Source: Ga0077530 sp046293075 (GTDB taxonomy: Bacteria > Pseudomonadota > Alphaproteobacteria > Rhizobiales > Hyphomicrobiaceae). Taken from it: DNA of 64,000 nt. The stretch spans positions 17,210-81,209 of the forward strand of contig JBKBPL010000020.1 of NCBI GenBank assembly GCA_046293075.1, in the 5' to 3' direction. Each line of letters begins with the position of its first letter. Position 1 is the first letter of the stretch. Below the pieces are notes generated by a model. The model had not been told where the DNA came from. It ran no database searches and saw only the letters and a list, made by a program, of their open reading frames with translations. Shown in pieces: positions 40,996 to 50,357 of this stretch. The position numbers and the translations under genes are program-made.

Positions 40996-43910
40996 CGGCG
41001 CACTCTTCTGAAATCAGCGCCGAAAGAAATGCTGTCAGGCTGCCGGCGCCCGAGCGGGTCGCCGAAGGGCTCGAAGCGCGGATGGCTCTGCTCGCCTGGC
41101 TCGGGCGCGGCCTTCTCGATGTTGACGCGCAGGTCGTACCACGCGGCCTGCCCGGTGATCGGGTCCGAGTTCGAGTAGCGGTAACCGCCGCCATTGGGCG
41201 GGAGCAGTTCGGAGATGAGATGGTTGAGCAGGAAACCGCGGGTCGCTTCCGGGGCATCCTTTGAAAGGCCCCAGGCGCCGCCACGCTTGCCGATTGCGTT
41301 CCAGGTCCAGGCGGTATCGTCGTTGACGCCGTCCATGAGACGCACCTGACAGCGCACGCGGCCGAGATAACTGCTGATCCACACCCAGTCGCTGTCGGCA
41401 ATGCCGAGTTCCTTGCCGCGCGTGCGGCTCATGTAGAGGAAGTTCAGGCTGTGGATCTGCCTCAGCCATGCATTCTGCGAGCCCCATGAGTGGTACATCG
41501 GCATGGGCCGCTGCGTGATCGCGTGCATGGGGAACTTCTCCGTATCGACCATCGTGCCCTCGAAGGGCTGATACCAGAACGGCAGCGGGTCGAAGTATTT
41601 GGCAATGCGCGCGCGGTGGCTCTCGGGTGGCTGCACGGGGCCGTGCCCTTCCGCGGCGAGACGGAAGGCCTGCAGCGGCTCGCAATAGAGCTGGAAGGTC
41701 ATTCTCGCGTCGGCAGCGCGGAAGCCGACCGAAGCCGCCCAGTCGAGGTACTCCTTGTTGGCGTGCTTGAAGTAGCGCTGGCTCGGCGCGAGGTGATGTG
41801 CGTGGAAGCCGCCGTTGGCGATGTAGCGCTTGAGCTGGTCGGGATTGGGCGCGCCTTTGCCGAAGCTTTCCCCGTTGCCGCGCCATCCGGCAAGCGGCCC
41901 GATGCCCGGCGCACGCTCGTGGTTGACGAGATAGTCAGCATAACCGCCGGGGAACTGTGGTGAGCCGTCGTCCTTGACGAGGCCGGGCAACTTGAGGCGC
42001 GCGCCGAGATCCAGAAGCACCGACTGGAAGCCGCGCACATCGCGGTCGGGTTCGACGACGGGATGGCGGATGGCGTCGCAGGCGGCGTCCGGCTCGGAGA
42101 TTGGCCGATCGAGAAGCGAGATGCAGTCCCATCGCTCGAGATAGGTGGTGTCGGGCAGGATGAGGTCGGCATAGGGCACCATCTCGGAGTAGTAGGCATC
42201 CGAGTAGATGATGCGGGGGATCTTGTACTCGCCGGTGTCGGGGTTCTTCTCCGTCAGGTAGCGCAATGTGTCGCCGATGTTCATCGCCGAGTTCCAGCTC
42301 ATGTTCGCCATGTACATGAACAGGGTGTCGATGGGGTAGGGATCGCCAAGCGCCGCATTGGTGATGACCATGTGCATGAGGCCGTGGGCAGCGAGCGGCG
42401 CGTCCCAGCTATAGGCCTTGTCGATGCGCTGCGGCCTGCCGGCCTCGTCGATCAGCAGGTCGCCGGGTCCCGTTGGGAAGCCGAGGTGCGGACCGGGCAG
42501 CGGCTCACCGGCCTTGACCTGACCGGGCTTGCCGGTGGGCTTGATGCGCGGGGCAATCTCTTTCGGATAGGGCGGCTTGTAGCGGAAGCCACCGGGGCAA
42601 TCGATCGAGCCGAGCAGGATCTGCAGGAGGTGAATGAGGCGGCAGGTCTGAAAGCCGTTCGAGTGGGCGGAGATCCCGCGCATGGCGTGCATGGCGACCG
42701 GGCGACCGACCATCTTGTCGTGACGGCGCCCATGGATGTCCGTCCAGGGAATGTCGAGCGTGATCGACTGCTCGAAGGCGATGGTGGCAAGCTCGTCGGC
42801 GATGCGCCGGATCGTGGCGGCGGGCACGCCGCATTCGGCCTCGGCGCGCTCCGGCGAATACGCGTCCGTGAGATAGCGCTCGGCAATTTTTTGGAAGACC
42901 GGGATGGCCGTGCGGCCGTCCGGCAGCTTTACCGGGCCGGACAGTTGCGGGACGAGGTCGGCCCCCTCCGCGGGCGCAAGCGTGCCAAGGCGTTTGTCGA
43001 ACGCGAGCGCATTGCCCTTCTCGTCGCGCACGAAGAGGCCGTGGTCGGCGGCGCCCGGTGCCTCGATGACGAGCCAGGGGGCGTTCGTGTAGCGCACGAG
43101 ATAGTCGATATCGATGCGCTGGGTGCGCAAGAGCTCGTGGATGAGCGCGCCAACAAAGGCGCCGTCCGTGCCGGGGCGGATGCCGACCCATTCATCGGCA
43201 ATGGCGTTGTAGCCGGTGCGCACCGGGTTGATCGAGACGATCTTGGCGCCGCGCGCCTTGAGCTTGCCGAGGCCGATCTTGATCGGGTTCGAGCTGTGAT
43301 CCTCGGCGACGCCAAAGAGCATGAAGTACTTCGTGTGCTCCCAGTCGGGCTCGCCGAACTCCCAGAACGAGCCGCCGAAGGTGTAGAGCCCGGCGGCCGC
43401 CATGTTCACCGAGCAGAAGCCACCATGCGCGGCGTAGTTCGGCGTGCCAAACTTGATGGCCCACCAGCCGGTGAGCGACTGCGACTGATCGCGGCCCGTG
43501 AAGAACGCGAGCTTCTTCGGGTCGTCGGCGCGGACCTTGGCGAGCCAGCCGGTCGCCGTCTGGAGCGCCTCTTCCCAGGAAATCTCCTTGAACGCCCCAG
43601 ACCCGCGCGGGCCGACGCGGAGCAGCGGCGCCTTGAGGCGCGCCGGCGAATAGTGCTGCATGATGCCGGCCGAGCCTTTGCCGCACAGCACGCCCTTGTT
43701 CACCGGGTGATCGCGGTTGCCCTCGATGTAGCGGACTTTGCCGTCCTTAAGATAGACTTTGATCCCGCAGCGACAGGCGCACATGTAGCAGGTCGTGGCC
43801 TCGATCCGGTCGGCGGGGTTCTCGCTGAGGACGACGCCATGCGCATCCTGATCGGCCGGCCGGTTGCGCATTGGGGCATCGGATGTCTTGGCTGTCGCGC
43901 GATCCTGCAC
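40992..43910 (-). CDS. soeA: Molybdopterin oxidoreductase, probable sulfite dehydrogenase catalytic subunit SoeA
   Basis: 972 aa, the size of SoeA. An N-terminal [4Fe-4S] group Cys41, 44, 48 and 76 (CYMCACRCG, VLCGKG) and a probable Mo-ligand Cys166 in GGFCSVNM are present, then the MGD domains. There is no Tat signal, so it is predicted to work in the cytoplasm, as SoeABC does when oxidising sulfite to sulfate with quinone as acceptor. PsrA/PhsA/TtrA enzymes share the fold but normally carry a Tat leader. The SoeA name comes from overall resemblance, size, missing leader and the DmsC-type partner; a related reductase is the alternative. Confidence 0.82.
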   Translation of the reverse strand: MQDRATAKTSDAPMRNRPADQDAHGVVLSENPADRIEATTCYMCACRCGIKVYLKDGKVRYIEGNRDHPVNKGVLCGKGSAGIMQHYSPARLKAPLLRVGPRGSGAFKEISWEEALQTATGWLAKVRADDPKKLAFFTGRDQSQSLTGWWAIKFGTPNYAAHGGFCSVNMAAAGLYTFGGSFWEFGEPDWEHTKYFMLFGVAEDHSSNPIKIGLGKLKARGAKIVSINPVRTGYNAIADEWVGIRPGTDGAFVGALIHELLRTQRIDIDYLVRYTNAPWLVIEAPGAADHGLFVRDEKGNALAFDKRLGTLAPAEGADLVPQLSGPVKLPDGRTAIPVFQKIAERYLTDAYSPERAEAECGVPAATIRRIADELATIAFEQSITLDIPWTDIHGRRHDKMVGRPVAMHAMRGISAHSNGFQTCRLIHLLQILLGSIDCPGGFRYKPPYPKEIAPRIKPTGKPGQVKAGEPLPGPHLGFPTGPGDLLIDEAGRPQRIDKAYSWDAPLAAHGLMHMVITNAALGDPYPIDTLFMYMANMSWNSAMNIGDTLRYLTEKNPDTGEYKIPRIIYSDAYYSEMVPYADLILPDTTYLERWDCISLLDRPISEPDAACDAIRHPVVEPDRDVRGFQSVLLDLGARLKLPGLVKDDGSPQFPGGYADYLVNHERAPGIGPLAGWRGNGESFGKGAPNPDQLKRYIANGGFHAHHLAPSQRYFKHANKEYLDWAASVGFRAADARMTFQLYCEPLQAFRLAAEGHGPVQPPESHRARIAKYFDPLPFWYQPFEGTMVDTEKFPMHAITQRPMPMYHSWGSQNAWLRQIHSLNFLYMSRTRGKELGIADSDWVWISSYLGRVRCQVRLMDGVNDDTAWTWNAIGKRGGAWGLSKDAPEATRGFLLNHLISELLPPNGGGYRYSNSDPITGQAAWYDLRVNIEKAAPEPGEQSHPRFEPFGDPLGRRQPDSISFGADFRRVRR

Positions 43911-44328
43911 GGCCGTGCTCTTCCTTCGCTCTGGTGATCATCGCTGGGTGGATCGATTACTTCAGTATATTCGATCCTTTGAATATTCAACCCTCGGGCG
44001 GGGATGGTCGCCTCGTCGGCCCGCCGCCTTCCGCGCGGCGTTCGCATCAGGGACAAGCGCGAAAAGCCAATCTTTACAAGGCAGTCGACATCATCGCGCG
44101 GCGGCCGAGCACAAGCTCGCGCACCCCCAAGGGTCCAAGATCGCACTTGCCGAAGTCCCCACTGCCCGCGACCTCGCGCCTTGTGCTCCCGGTTGCGAGA
44201 TCGCCAGCCTCCCCGCTATGCACGTTCTGATCCGAGCTATAGTCGCTGGTGAATGAGAAGAAAAGTCTCGCCGCGTGATCCGCCATTGCATGGCGCGCTC
44301 AACACGTCTGCACAATGGAGGACGCCCC
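43911..44328. other. Divergent region of 418 bases, AT-rich core
   Basis: It separates soeA (minus) from the crotonase gene (plus). Around 43960-43990 it is AT-rich and contains TTGAATATTCAA (43979-43990), a perfect 12-base palindrome about 69 bases upstream of soeA, a possible regulator site. The rest shows open frames without support and no RNA gene. Confidence 0.5.
43979..43990. promoter_or_regulatory. Perfect 12-base palindrome upstream of soeA
   Basis: TTGAATATTCAA is fully self-complementary and lies in the only AT-rich patch of the soeA upstream region, with TATATTC 12 bases further left. It may be an operator or part of a promoter; no factor can be named. Confidence 0.35.
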
Positions 44329-45102
44329 ATGACACCGAAGGTCCGCGTCGAGCAGGACGGCCCCGTCACCACGGTCATTATCAATCGGCCCGAGGTGCGC
44401 AACGCTGTCGACAACGAGACGGCCGAGGCGCTGGCAGAAGCATTCCGCAGCTTCGATGCTGACCCGGCGCAGCGGGTGGCGGTGCTGTGGGGCGCGGGTG
44501 GCGCGTTCTGCGCCGGTGCCGATCTCAAGGCGATCGCGTCGGGCGAGCGGAAAAAGCGATACAGCCTGGACGGAGACGGGCCGATGGGCCCCTCGCGCCT
44601 CAAGTTGTCGAAGCCGGTGATTGCGGCGGTTGCTGGCCATGCCGTTGCGGGCGGGCTGGAGCTTGCCATCTGGTGCGACCTGCGCGTCGTCGAGGCCGAT
44701 GCGGTGTTCGGCGTCTACTGCCGGCGCTGGGGCGTACCGCTGATCGACGGTGGCACCGTGCGTCTGCCGCGCCTCATCGGGCAGAGCCACGCGCTCGACA
44801 TGATTCTGACCGGCCGGCCGGTCGGTGCCGATGAGGCGCTCCGCATGGGGCTCGCGAACCGCGTCGTCGCCAAGGGTGAGGCCCGTGCCGCCGCCGAAGC
44901 GCTCGCGCACCAGCTTGCCGAGTTTCCGCAAATGTGCATGAACCTCGATCGGGCGTCGGTTTACCGTCAGTGGGAACTGCCCTTCGAGCACGCCATGCGC
45001 GCCGAGTTCGCGCACGGCATTGCGGCGGTCGCCGCCGAAGGACAGGCCGGCGCGGCGCGGTTCGCGGGCGGGGCGGGGCGTGGCGGCAAATACGGCGACT
45101 GA
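44329..45102 (+). CDS. Crotonase (enoyl-CoA hydratase/isomerase) family protein
   Basis: 257 aa. Oxyanion-hole segments FCAGADLKAI and GHAVAGGLELAIWCDLR are intact, so it should bind an acyl-CoA thioester. The two glutamates of classical hydratases are not retained: the first falls in YCRRWGVPLIDGG (no Glu) and the second in SHALDMILTG (Asp in place of Glu). The chemistry is thus probably not simple hydration. The start at 44329 is chosen for its AATGGAGGAC site. It lies 32 bases before soxB and may be cotranscribed with the sarcosine oxidase genes. Confidence 0.88.
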   Translation: MTPKVRVEQDGPVTTVIINRPEVRNAVDNETAEALAEAFRSFDADPAQRVAVLWGAGGAFCAGADLKAIASGERKKRYSLDGDGPMGPSRLKLSKPVIAAVAGHAVAGGLELAIWCDLRVVEADAVFGVYCRRWGVPLIDGGTVRLPRLIGQSHALDMILTGRPVGADEALRMGLANRVVAKGEARAAAEALAHQLAEFPQMCMNLDRASVYRQWELPFEHAMRAEFAHGIAAVAAEGQAGAARFAGGAGRGGKYGD

Positions 45103-45134
45103 CACGGTGCGCCACGGAGGTATGTGGGGCTTCA

Positions 45135-46385
45135 ATGCGCTTTTCGCTGTTCTCTCTGGCGCGGCACGCGCTTGGCGGTCATGCGCGCTGGCCGGTGCAA
45201 TGGCGCACGCCGGAGCCCAAGGCAGCCTACGACGCGGTAATCATCGGTGGCGGCGGGCATGGCCTCGGCACGGCCTACTATCTCGCCAAGGAGCACGGGC
45301 TACGAAACGTCGCAGTCGTCGAGAAGGGCTGGCTCGGTGGCGGCAACACCGGCCGCAACACGACGATCATCCGTTCGAACTACCTCTGGGAGGAGTCCGA
45401 GGCGATCTACGAGCTGTCGGTCAAGCTCTGGGAAACGCTGTCGGACGAGCTGAATTATAACGTCATGTACTCGCCGCGCGGTGTGATGATGCTCGCGCAC
45501 ACGGTACATGACATCCACGTCTTCAAGCGACACGTGCACGCAAATCGCCTCGCCGGCATCGACAACGAGTGGCTCACACCCGAGGAAGCGAAGGCCTTCT
45601 GTCCACCGCTCGAGATCTCGCCGAAGTTGCGATACCCTGTGCTCGGCGCGGCGCTGCAGCGGCGCGGGGGGACGGCGCGGCACGATGCCGTGGCCTGGGG
45701 TTATGCGCGCGCCGCAAGTGCGCTCGGCGTCGATATCATCGAGAATGCGGAGGTGACGGCGATCCGCCGCGACGCCAGCGGCGCCGTCGAGGGAATCGAG
45801 ACGACGCGCGGCGCGATCAAGACGAAGAAGGTTGGCGTCGTCGCCGCGGGGCACACATCGGTGCTCATGGGCATGGCGGGCGTCAGGATGCCGCTGGAGA
45901 GCTATCCGCTGCAGGCGCTCGTCTCCGAGCCGGTGAAGCCTGTTCTGCCCTGTGTCGTCATGTCGAATACGGTCCACGCCTATGTCTCCCAGTCGGACAA
46001 GGGCGAGCTCGTCATCGGCGCCGGCACCGATGCCTATACCTCCTACAGCCAGACGGGCGGCCTGCACGTCACCGCCCATACGCTCGACGCGATTTGCGAT
46101 CTCTTTCCAACCTTCCGGCGCCTCACGATGATGCGCAACTGGGGCGGCATCGTCGATGTCACGCCGGACCGCTCGCCGATCATTGGCCGGACGCCGGTGC
46201 CGGGGCTGTTCGTCAACTGCGGCTGGGGCACGGGCGGCTTCAAGGCAACACCCGGCTCGGCCTACGTGTTCGCGGCCACCATGGCGCGCGACGAGGCGCA
46301 CCCGGTTGCGGCGCCCTTCGCCCTCGATCGCTTCAAAACCGGCCGCCTGATCGACGAAGCGGCCGCAGCCGCCGTCGCGCACTGA
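45135..46385 (+). CDS. soxB: Sarcosine oxidase, beta subunit
   Basis: 416 aa, the normal SoxB length. The FAD Rossmann motif GGGGHGLGTAYYLA is at about 38-51, and His183 in ARHDAVAWGYAR corresponds to the residue that covalently holds FMN. GIVDVTPDRSPIIG and CGWGTGGFKATPGSA lie in the C-terminal substrate domain. The heterotetramer oxidises sarcosine to glycine, making H2O2 and 5,10-methylene-THF (or formaldehyde). The start at 45135 (MRFSLFSLARHAL) is the family-typical N-terminus; the frame is open upstream. It is the first of four sox genes. Confidence 0.96.
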   Translation: MRFSLFSLARHALGGHARWPVQWRTPEPKAAYDAVIIGGGGHGLGTAYYLAKEHGLRNVAVVEKGWLGGGNTGRNTTIIRSNYLWEESEAIYELSVKLWETLSDELNYNVMYSPRGVMMLAHTVHDIHVFKRHVHANRLAGIDNEWLTPEEAKAFCPPLEISPKLRYPVLGAALQRRGGTARHDAVAWGYARAASALGVDIIENAEVTAIRRDASGAVEGIETTRGAIKTKKVGVVAAGHTSVLMGMAGVRMPLESYPLQALVSEPVKPVLPCVVMSNTVHAYVSQSDKGELVIGAGTDAYTSYSQTGGLHVTAHTLDAICDLFPTFRRLTMMRNWGGIVDVTPDRSPIIGRTPVPGLFVNCGWGTGGFKATPGSAYVFAATMARDEAHPVAAPFALDRFKTGRLIDEAAAAAVAH

Positions 46386-46392
46386 GGACGTC

Positions 46393-46695
46393 ATGCTGCT
46401 CATCACCTGCCCGTACTGCCGGATGGCGCGTCCCGAGCTGGAATTCCGCTATGGCGGGGAGGCCCATATCGCGCGCCCAGCGGAGCCCGCGGCGGTCGGT
46501 GACGACGAATGGGCGGCCTTTCTCTACATGCGCACCAATCCAAAAGGGCTGCACGCCGAACGCTGGCGGCACATTCATGGCTGCGGCCGCTTCTTCAATG
46601 CGCTGCGCGACACAGTGACCGATCAGATCTTGAAGACCTATGCGGCTGGAACGCCACGGCCTGATCTCGATACGCCTGCCGAGGACGGTCGCTGA
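46393..46695 (+). CDS. soxD: Sarcosine oxidase, delta subunit
   Basis: 100 aa. Zinc-binding residues of SoxD are visible: Cys6 and Cys9 (ITCPYCRM) and the HIHGCGRFF segment. Family motifs include ELEFRYGGEAHIARP and LYMRTNPKGLHAERWRH. The family consensus has Trp-Cys-Gly after CP; here Tyr-Cys-Arg occurs. It is a structural subunit with no own cofactor other than zinc. It starts 7 bases after soxB and its stop overlaps the soxA start (TGATG). Confidence 0.95.
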   Translation: MLLITCPYCRMARPELEFRYGGEAHIARPAEPAAVGDDEWAAFLYMRTNPKGLHAERWRHIHGCGRFFNALRDTVTDQILKTYAAGTPRPDLDTPAEDGR

Positions 46696-49600
46696 TGGTC
46701 GGTCTCCATCGCACGAACGGTGGCGGTCGCATCGATCGCAAGGCGCCGCTGTCCTTCACATTTGACGGCCGGTCTTATCAGGGCGTCGCGGGCGACACGC
46801 TGGCTTCGGCGCTGCTCGCCAATGGCGTGCATCTAATTGGCCGCTCCTACAAGTATCATCGGCCGCGCGGCATCCTTTCGGCCGGCGCCGAGGAGCCCAA
46901 TGCGCTCGTCACCATCAATCGCGGCAGCGGACGGATCACGCCAAACCTGCGCGCAACGCAGGTCGAGCTTTATGATGGTCTTGCCGCCGAGAGCCAGAAC
47001 CGCTGGCCCTCGCTCGCCTATGACTTTGGCGCGGTCAACAGCCTCTTCTCGCCACTGCTCGCGGCGGGCTTCTACTACAAGACGTTCATGGGGCCGCGCC
47101 TCTTTGGCTCGAACAGGGCATGGCGCGAGATTTATGAGCCGCTCATCCGCCGCGCGGCGGGGCTCGGCAAGGCGCCCCTGCAGCCTGACCCCGATCGCTA
47201 TGCGAACCGCTTCGTGCACTGTGACGTATTGGTGGTTGGTGCGGGCCCAGCAGGACTTGCCGCGGCGCTGGCTGCTGCCGAGGCGGGCGCGCGCGTGATC
47301 CTATGTGATGAGCAGGCCGAGCTTGGCGGCGCACTGTTGAGCGAGTGGGCGGTCGAGATCGACGGCGTCCCCGCCGCGACGTGGCTTACCGAGGCCGTGC
47401 GCACGCTCGCGTCGGCGCCCCGTGTGACGCTGCTCCCGCGCACGCAGGCCTTCGGCTATTTCGCGCAGAACTTTATCGGGCTGGCGCAGCGGCTCACCGA
47501 TCACCTCGCCGAGCCCGGCCGGGAGGCGCCGCGCGAGCGGCTGTGGCAGGTGCGCGCGAAGGAGGTCGTGCTGGCGACCGGCGCGATCGAGCGACCGATC
47601 GTGTTCCCGGATAACGACCGTCCCGGCATCATGCTGGCGGACGCCGCGCGGACCTATGTCAATCGCTATGGCGTGCGGCCGGGCTGGCGCGCCGTCGTGC
47701 TGGCGGCGTGCACCAGTGGCTATGCCGCGGCCCTCGATCTCAAGCGCGCCGGCATCGAGGTGGCAATGGTCGTCGATCCGCGACCAGATGCCAGCGGCGC
47801 CATGTCCGATGCTGTTCGGGCCGCGGGGATCGAGCTCGAGCTCGGCGCAACGGTCATCGCGACGGGCGGACGCCAGCGGGTAACGGCGGTACAGATCGGG
47901 CGCATCGGACCCGAAGGTCGCGTGACGAGCGGGTCGTGGGTGCCGTGCGATCACGTGGCGATGGCTGGGGGCTGGACGCCATCGGTGCATCTTTTCTCCC
48001 AGTCTCGCGGCAAAGTCGCATGGGATGAGACGGCGCAGGCCTTCCTTCCGGCTGCAGGCGCGCCGGGCCAGGCGCAGCGCTCGGCGGGGGCCTGTCGCGG
48101 CGTGTTCGGCATCGCGGCGGCGCTCGAGGATGGTTTTGCCGCCGGCGCCGCGGCGGTCGGCAGAGAGGCACGGGGCCGAACGTTCACGGTCAGGAACGAT
48201 CTGACGGCGTTCCGCGGCATCGTCGGCACCGCAAGTCGCGGCATTCGCGAGAGCAAAGCCTTCGTCGACTTCCAGCACGACGTGACGGTGCGCGACCTGA
48301 AGCTCGCGGTGCGCGAGGGCTTCCGCGCAATCGAGCACGTCAAGCGCTACACCACGACCGGCATGGCGACTGATCAGGGCAAGACATCAAATCTCAACGC
48401 TCTCGCCATCGTCGCGGATCATCTCGACAAGCCGATACCTGCGGTCGGCCTCACGACATTCCGCCAGCCCTATACGCCCGTGAGCTTCGGCACGATTGCG
48501 GGCACAAGCCGCGGCAATCTCTTCGATCCTGTGCGACGGACCCCGTGCGACGGCTGGGCGCAGGCGGCCGGCGCTGTATTCGAGGACGTCGGCGCCTGGA
48601 AACGGGCGCGCTACTTCCCTCGGGGCAGCGAGGACATGGCCGCCGCGGTTGCGCGGGAGTGTCGGACGGTGCGCAGCACGGTCGGCATGTTCGATGCCTC
48701 GACGCTCGGCAAGATTGAGGTCGTCGGTCCTGATGCGGCGGCATTCCTCGATCGGATCTACGTCAATTCGTTTGAGAAGCTGGGCGTCGGGTGGTGCCGC
48801 TATGGCGTGCTGCTGAACGAAGCGGGGTTCATCATTGACGACGGTGTGATCGGCCGCCTGGCGCCGGACCGCTTTCATGTGACCACGACCACGGGTGGCG
48901 CGGCGCGCGTGCTGCATATGATGGAGGACTACGCACAGACCGAGTTCCCCGATCTTAAGGTCTGGCTTACCTCGACGACCGAGCAGTGGGCCGTGATTGC
49001 CGTGCAGGGGCCGCGGGCGCGGGACGTTCTGGCGCCACTCGTCGATGGCCCCGAACTTGATGCGGTTGCCTTCCCGCATATGAGCCTCAGGACGGCACGC
49101 GTGTGCGGCGTCGAGGCGCGCATCTTCCGCGTGAGCTTCACCGGCGAACTCGGCTTCGAGATCAACGTGCCTGCAGATTTTGGCGCCGACGTCTGGGAGG
49201 CTGCGTGGCGCGAGGTTCGAAAGCACGATGGCTGCGCCTACGGCACCGAGACGATGCATGTTCTGCGCGCGGAGAAGGGGTTCATCATCGTCGGGCAGGA
49301 GACTGATGGGACGGTGACGCCGGATGACGTCGGTCTCGGTTGGGCCATCGGCAGGAGCAAGCGCGACTTCGTCGGCCTGCGCTCGCTTTCGCGGCCGGAT
49401 ATGGTGCGCGGCGGCCGCAAGCAACTCGTCGGGCTGTTGACCGCGGACCCCAAGGTGGTGCTCGAGGAAGGTGCCCAGGTTACTGAGGAGGCGCGCCCGC
49501 CCGCTGGTACGCCGGCCCTTGGCCATGTCTCGTCGGCCTACTGGAGCGCGGCACTTGGCCGATCGATCGCGCTGGCGCTGGTCGCTGACGGGCGCGCACG

Positions 49601-49703
49601 GATCGGCACCAAGCTCAATGTGCCGATGCCGGGCGGTGATGTGGCCGTCGAGGTGGTCGCGCCGGTGTTCCTCGATCCAAAGGGAGAGCGGCTCCATGGC
49701 TGA
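46695..49703 (+). CDS. soxA: Sarcosine oxidase, alpha subunit
   Basis: 1002 aa. An N-terminal ferredoxin-like segment (SFTFDGRSYQGVAGDTLASA) and a Rossmann NAD-binding domain (VVGAGPAGLAAALAAAEAGA, near 180) make up the first half. The C-terminal half is a GcvT-like aminomethyltransferase domain that binds tetrahydrofolate (TVGMFDASTLGKIEVVGPDA, SFTGELGFEINVP). It transfers the methyl-derived C1 unit to THF. It overlaps soxD by 1 base and soxG by 8 bases. Confidence 0.96.
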   Translation: MVGLHRTNGGGRIDRKAPLSFTFDGRSYQGVAGDTLASALLANGVHLIGRSYKYHRPRGILSAGAEEPNALVTINRGSGRITPNLRATQVELYDGLAAESQNRWPSLAYDFGAVNSLFSPLLAAGFYYKTFMGPRLFGSNRAWREIYEPLIRRAAGLGKAPLQPDPDRYANRFVHCDVLVVGAGPAGLAAALAAAEAGARVILCDEQAELGGALLSEWAVEIDGVPAATWLTEAVRTLASAPRVTLLPRTQAFGYFAQNFIGLAQRLTDHLAEPGREAPRERLWQVRAKEVVLATGAIERPIVFPDNDRPGIMLADAARTYVNRYGVRPGWRAVVLAACTSGYAAALDLKRAGIEVAMVVDPRPDASGAMSDAVRAAGIELELGATVIATGGRQRVTAVQIGRIGPEGRVTSGSWVPCDHVAMAGGWTPSVHLFSQSRGKVAWDETAQAFLPAAGAPGQAQRSAGACRGVFGIAAALEDGFAAGAAAVGREARGRTFTVRNDLTAFRGIVGTASRGIRESKAFVDFQHDVTVRDLKLAVREGFRAIEHVKRYTTTGMATDQGKTSNLNALAIVADHLDKPIPAVGLTTFRQPYTPVSFGTIAGTSRGNLFDPVRRTPCDGWAQAAGAVFEDVGAWKRARYFPRGSEDMAAAVARECRTVRSTVGMFDASTLGKIEVVGPDAAAFLDRIYVNSFEKLGVGWCRYGVLLNEAGFIIDDGVIGRLAPDRFHVTTTTGGAARVLHMMEDYAQTEFPDLKVWLTSTTEQWAVIAVQGPRARDVLAPLVDGPELDAVAFPHMSLRTARVCGVEARIFRVSFTGELGFEINVPADFGADVWEAAWREVRKHDGCAYGTETMHVLRAEKGFIIVGQETDGTVTPDDVGLGWAIGRSKRDFVGLRSLSRPDMVRGGRKQLVGLLTADPKVVLEEGAQVTEEARPPAGTPALGHVSSAYWSAALGRSIALALVADGRARIGTKLNVPMPGGDVAVEVVAPVFLDPKGERLHG

Positions 49704-50253
49704 TCGCATCGCCGCGCGCCGCTCCGCGTTCGACGGACTGGCCTTGCCGTCTCGTGAGGGGATTGCTGCGGTCCTGGATGCCAGCCCCGCGGCGCGGTTC
49801 GTCTACCGCGGATGTCCTGAGCTCCCCGCCGCGGCCTTTGGTGTCGAGCTGCCCACGACGCCGATGCGCGCACAGGCGCAAGGAGACCGGGCCGCGCTGT
49901 GGCTTGGTCCTGATGAATGGCTGCTGCTGGCGGCGGAAGCCGACGGGCCGGCCATCGCCGCCTCGCTGTCCGGGCCGCTCAATGGCAGGGCAGCTTCACT
50001 TGTCGACGTCGGTCACCGCCAGATTGGTCTTGTCGTGACCGGCCCGCACGCGGACGCCCTGCTCAACGCCGGTTGCCCGCTCGATCTCGATCGCACGGCA
50101 TTCCCTGTCGGCATGTGCACGCGCACCATTCTCGCCAAGGTCGAGATCGTGCTCTGGCGCACGGGTGGGGAAGCCTTCCGCGTCGAGGTAGCGCGCTCAC
50201 TTGTGCCGTATGCCGTTACCTTCCTCGCCGAGGCCATGCACGGCGTGGCCTGA
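49696..50253 (+). CDS. soxG: Sarcosine oxidase, gamma subunit
   Basis: 185 aa. It shows the SoxG pattern: LGPDEWLLLA, ASLVDVGHRQIGLVVTGPHA, LNAGCPLDLDRTAFPVGMCT and RTILAKVEIVLWRTG, ending with a RSLVPYAVTFLAEA helix. The start at 49696 overlaps the soxA end by 8 bases (ATGGCTGA), a typical coupling. It is a non-catalytic subunit of the tetramer. A hairpin follows. Confidence 0.94.
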   Translation: MADRIAARRSAFDGLALPSREGIAAVLDASPAARFVYRGCPELPAAAFGVELPTTPMRAQAQGDRAALWLGPDEWLLLAAEADGPAIAASLSGPLNGRAASLVDVGHRQIGLVVTGPHADALLNAGCPLDLDRTAFPVGMCTRTILAKVEIVLWRTGGEAFRVEVARSLVPYAVTFLAEAMHGVA

Positions 50254-50272
50254 GTGCCGCGCAGAAGCAGCG

Positions 50273-50312
50273 AGGCCCGAGCGAAGCCGTCGGCGGGCGT
50301 TCGTCCGGGCCT
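50273..50312. terminator. Candidate terminator after soxG
   Basis: AGGCCCG (50273-50279) pairs with CGGGCCT (50306-50312), with a further CGAA/TTCG pairing inside after a two-base mismatch. It lies 20 bases past the soxG stop and before a convergent gene. A T-tract is lacking, so the call is tentative. Confidence 0.35.
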
Positions 50313-50357
50313 TAGGCTGGCGCCGTCGCGTTCTCATCGCGGCGGAACCTGCGGGCG

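Noticed and set aside
43864..44256. Small genes in the soeA-crotonase gap
   Set aside because: Several overlapping frames are open but none has a ribosome-binding site, family resemblance or plausible composition.
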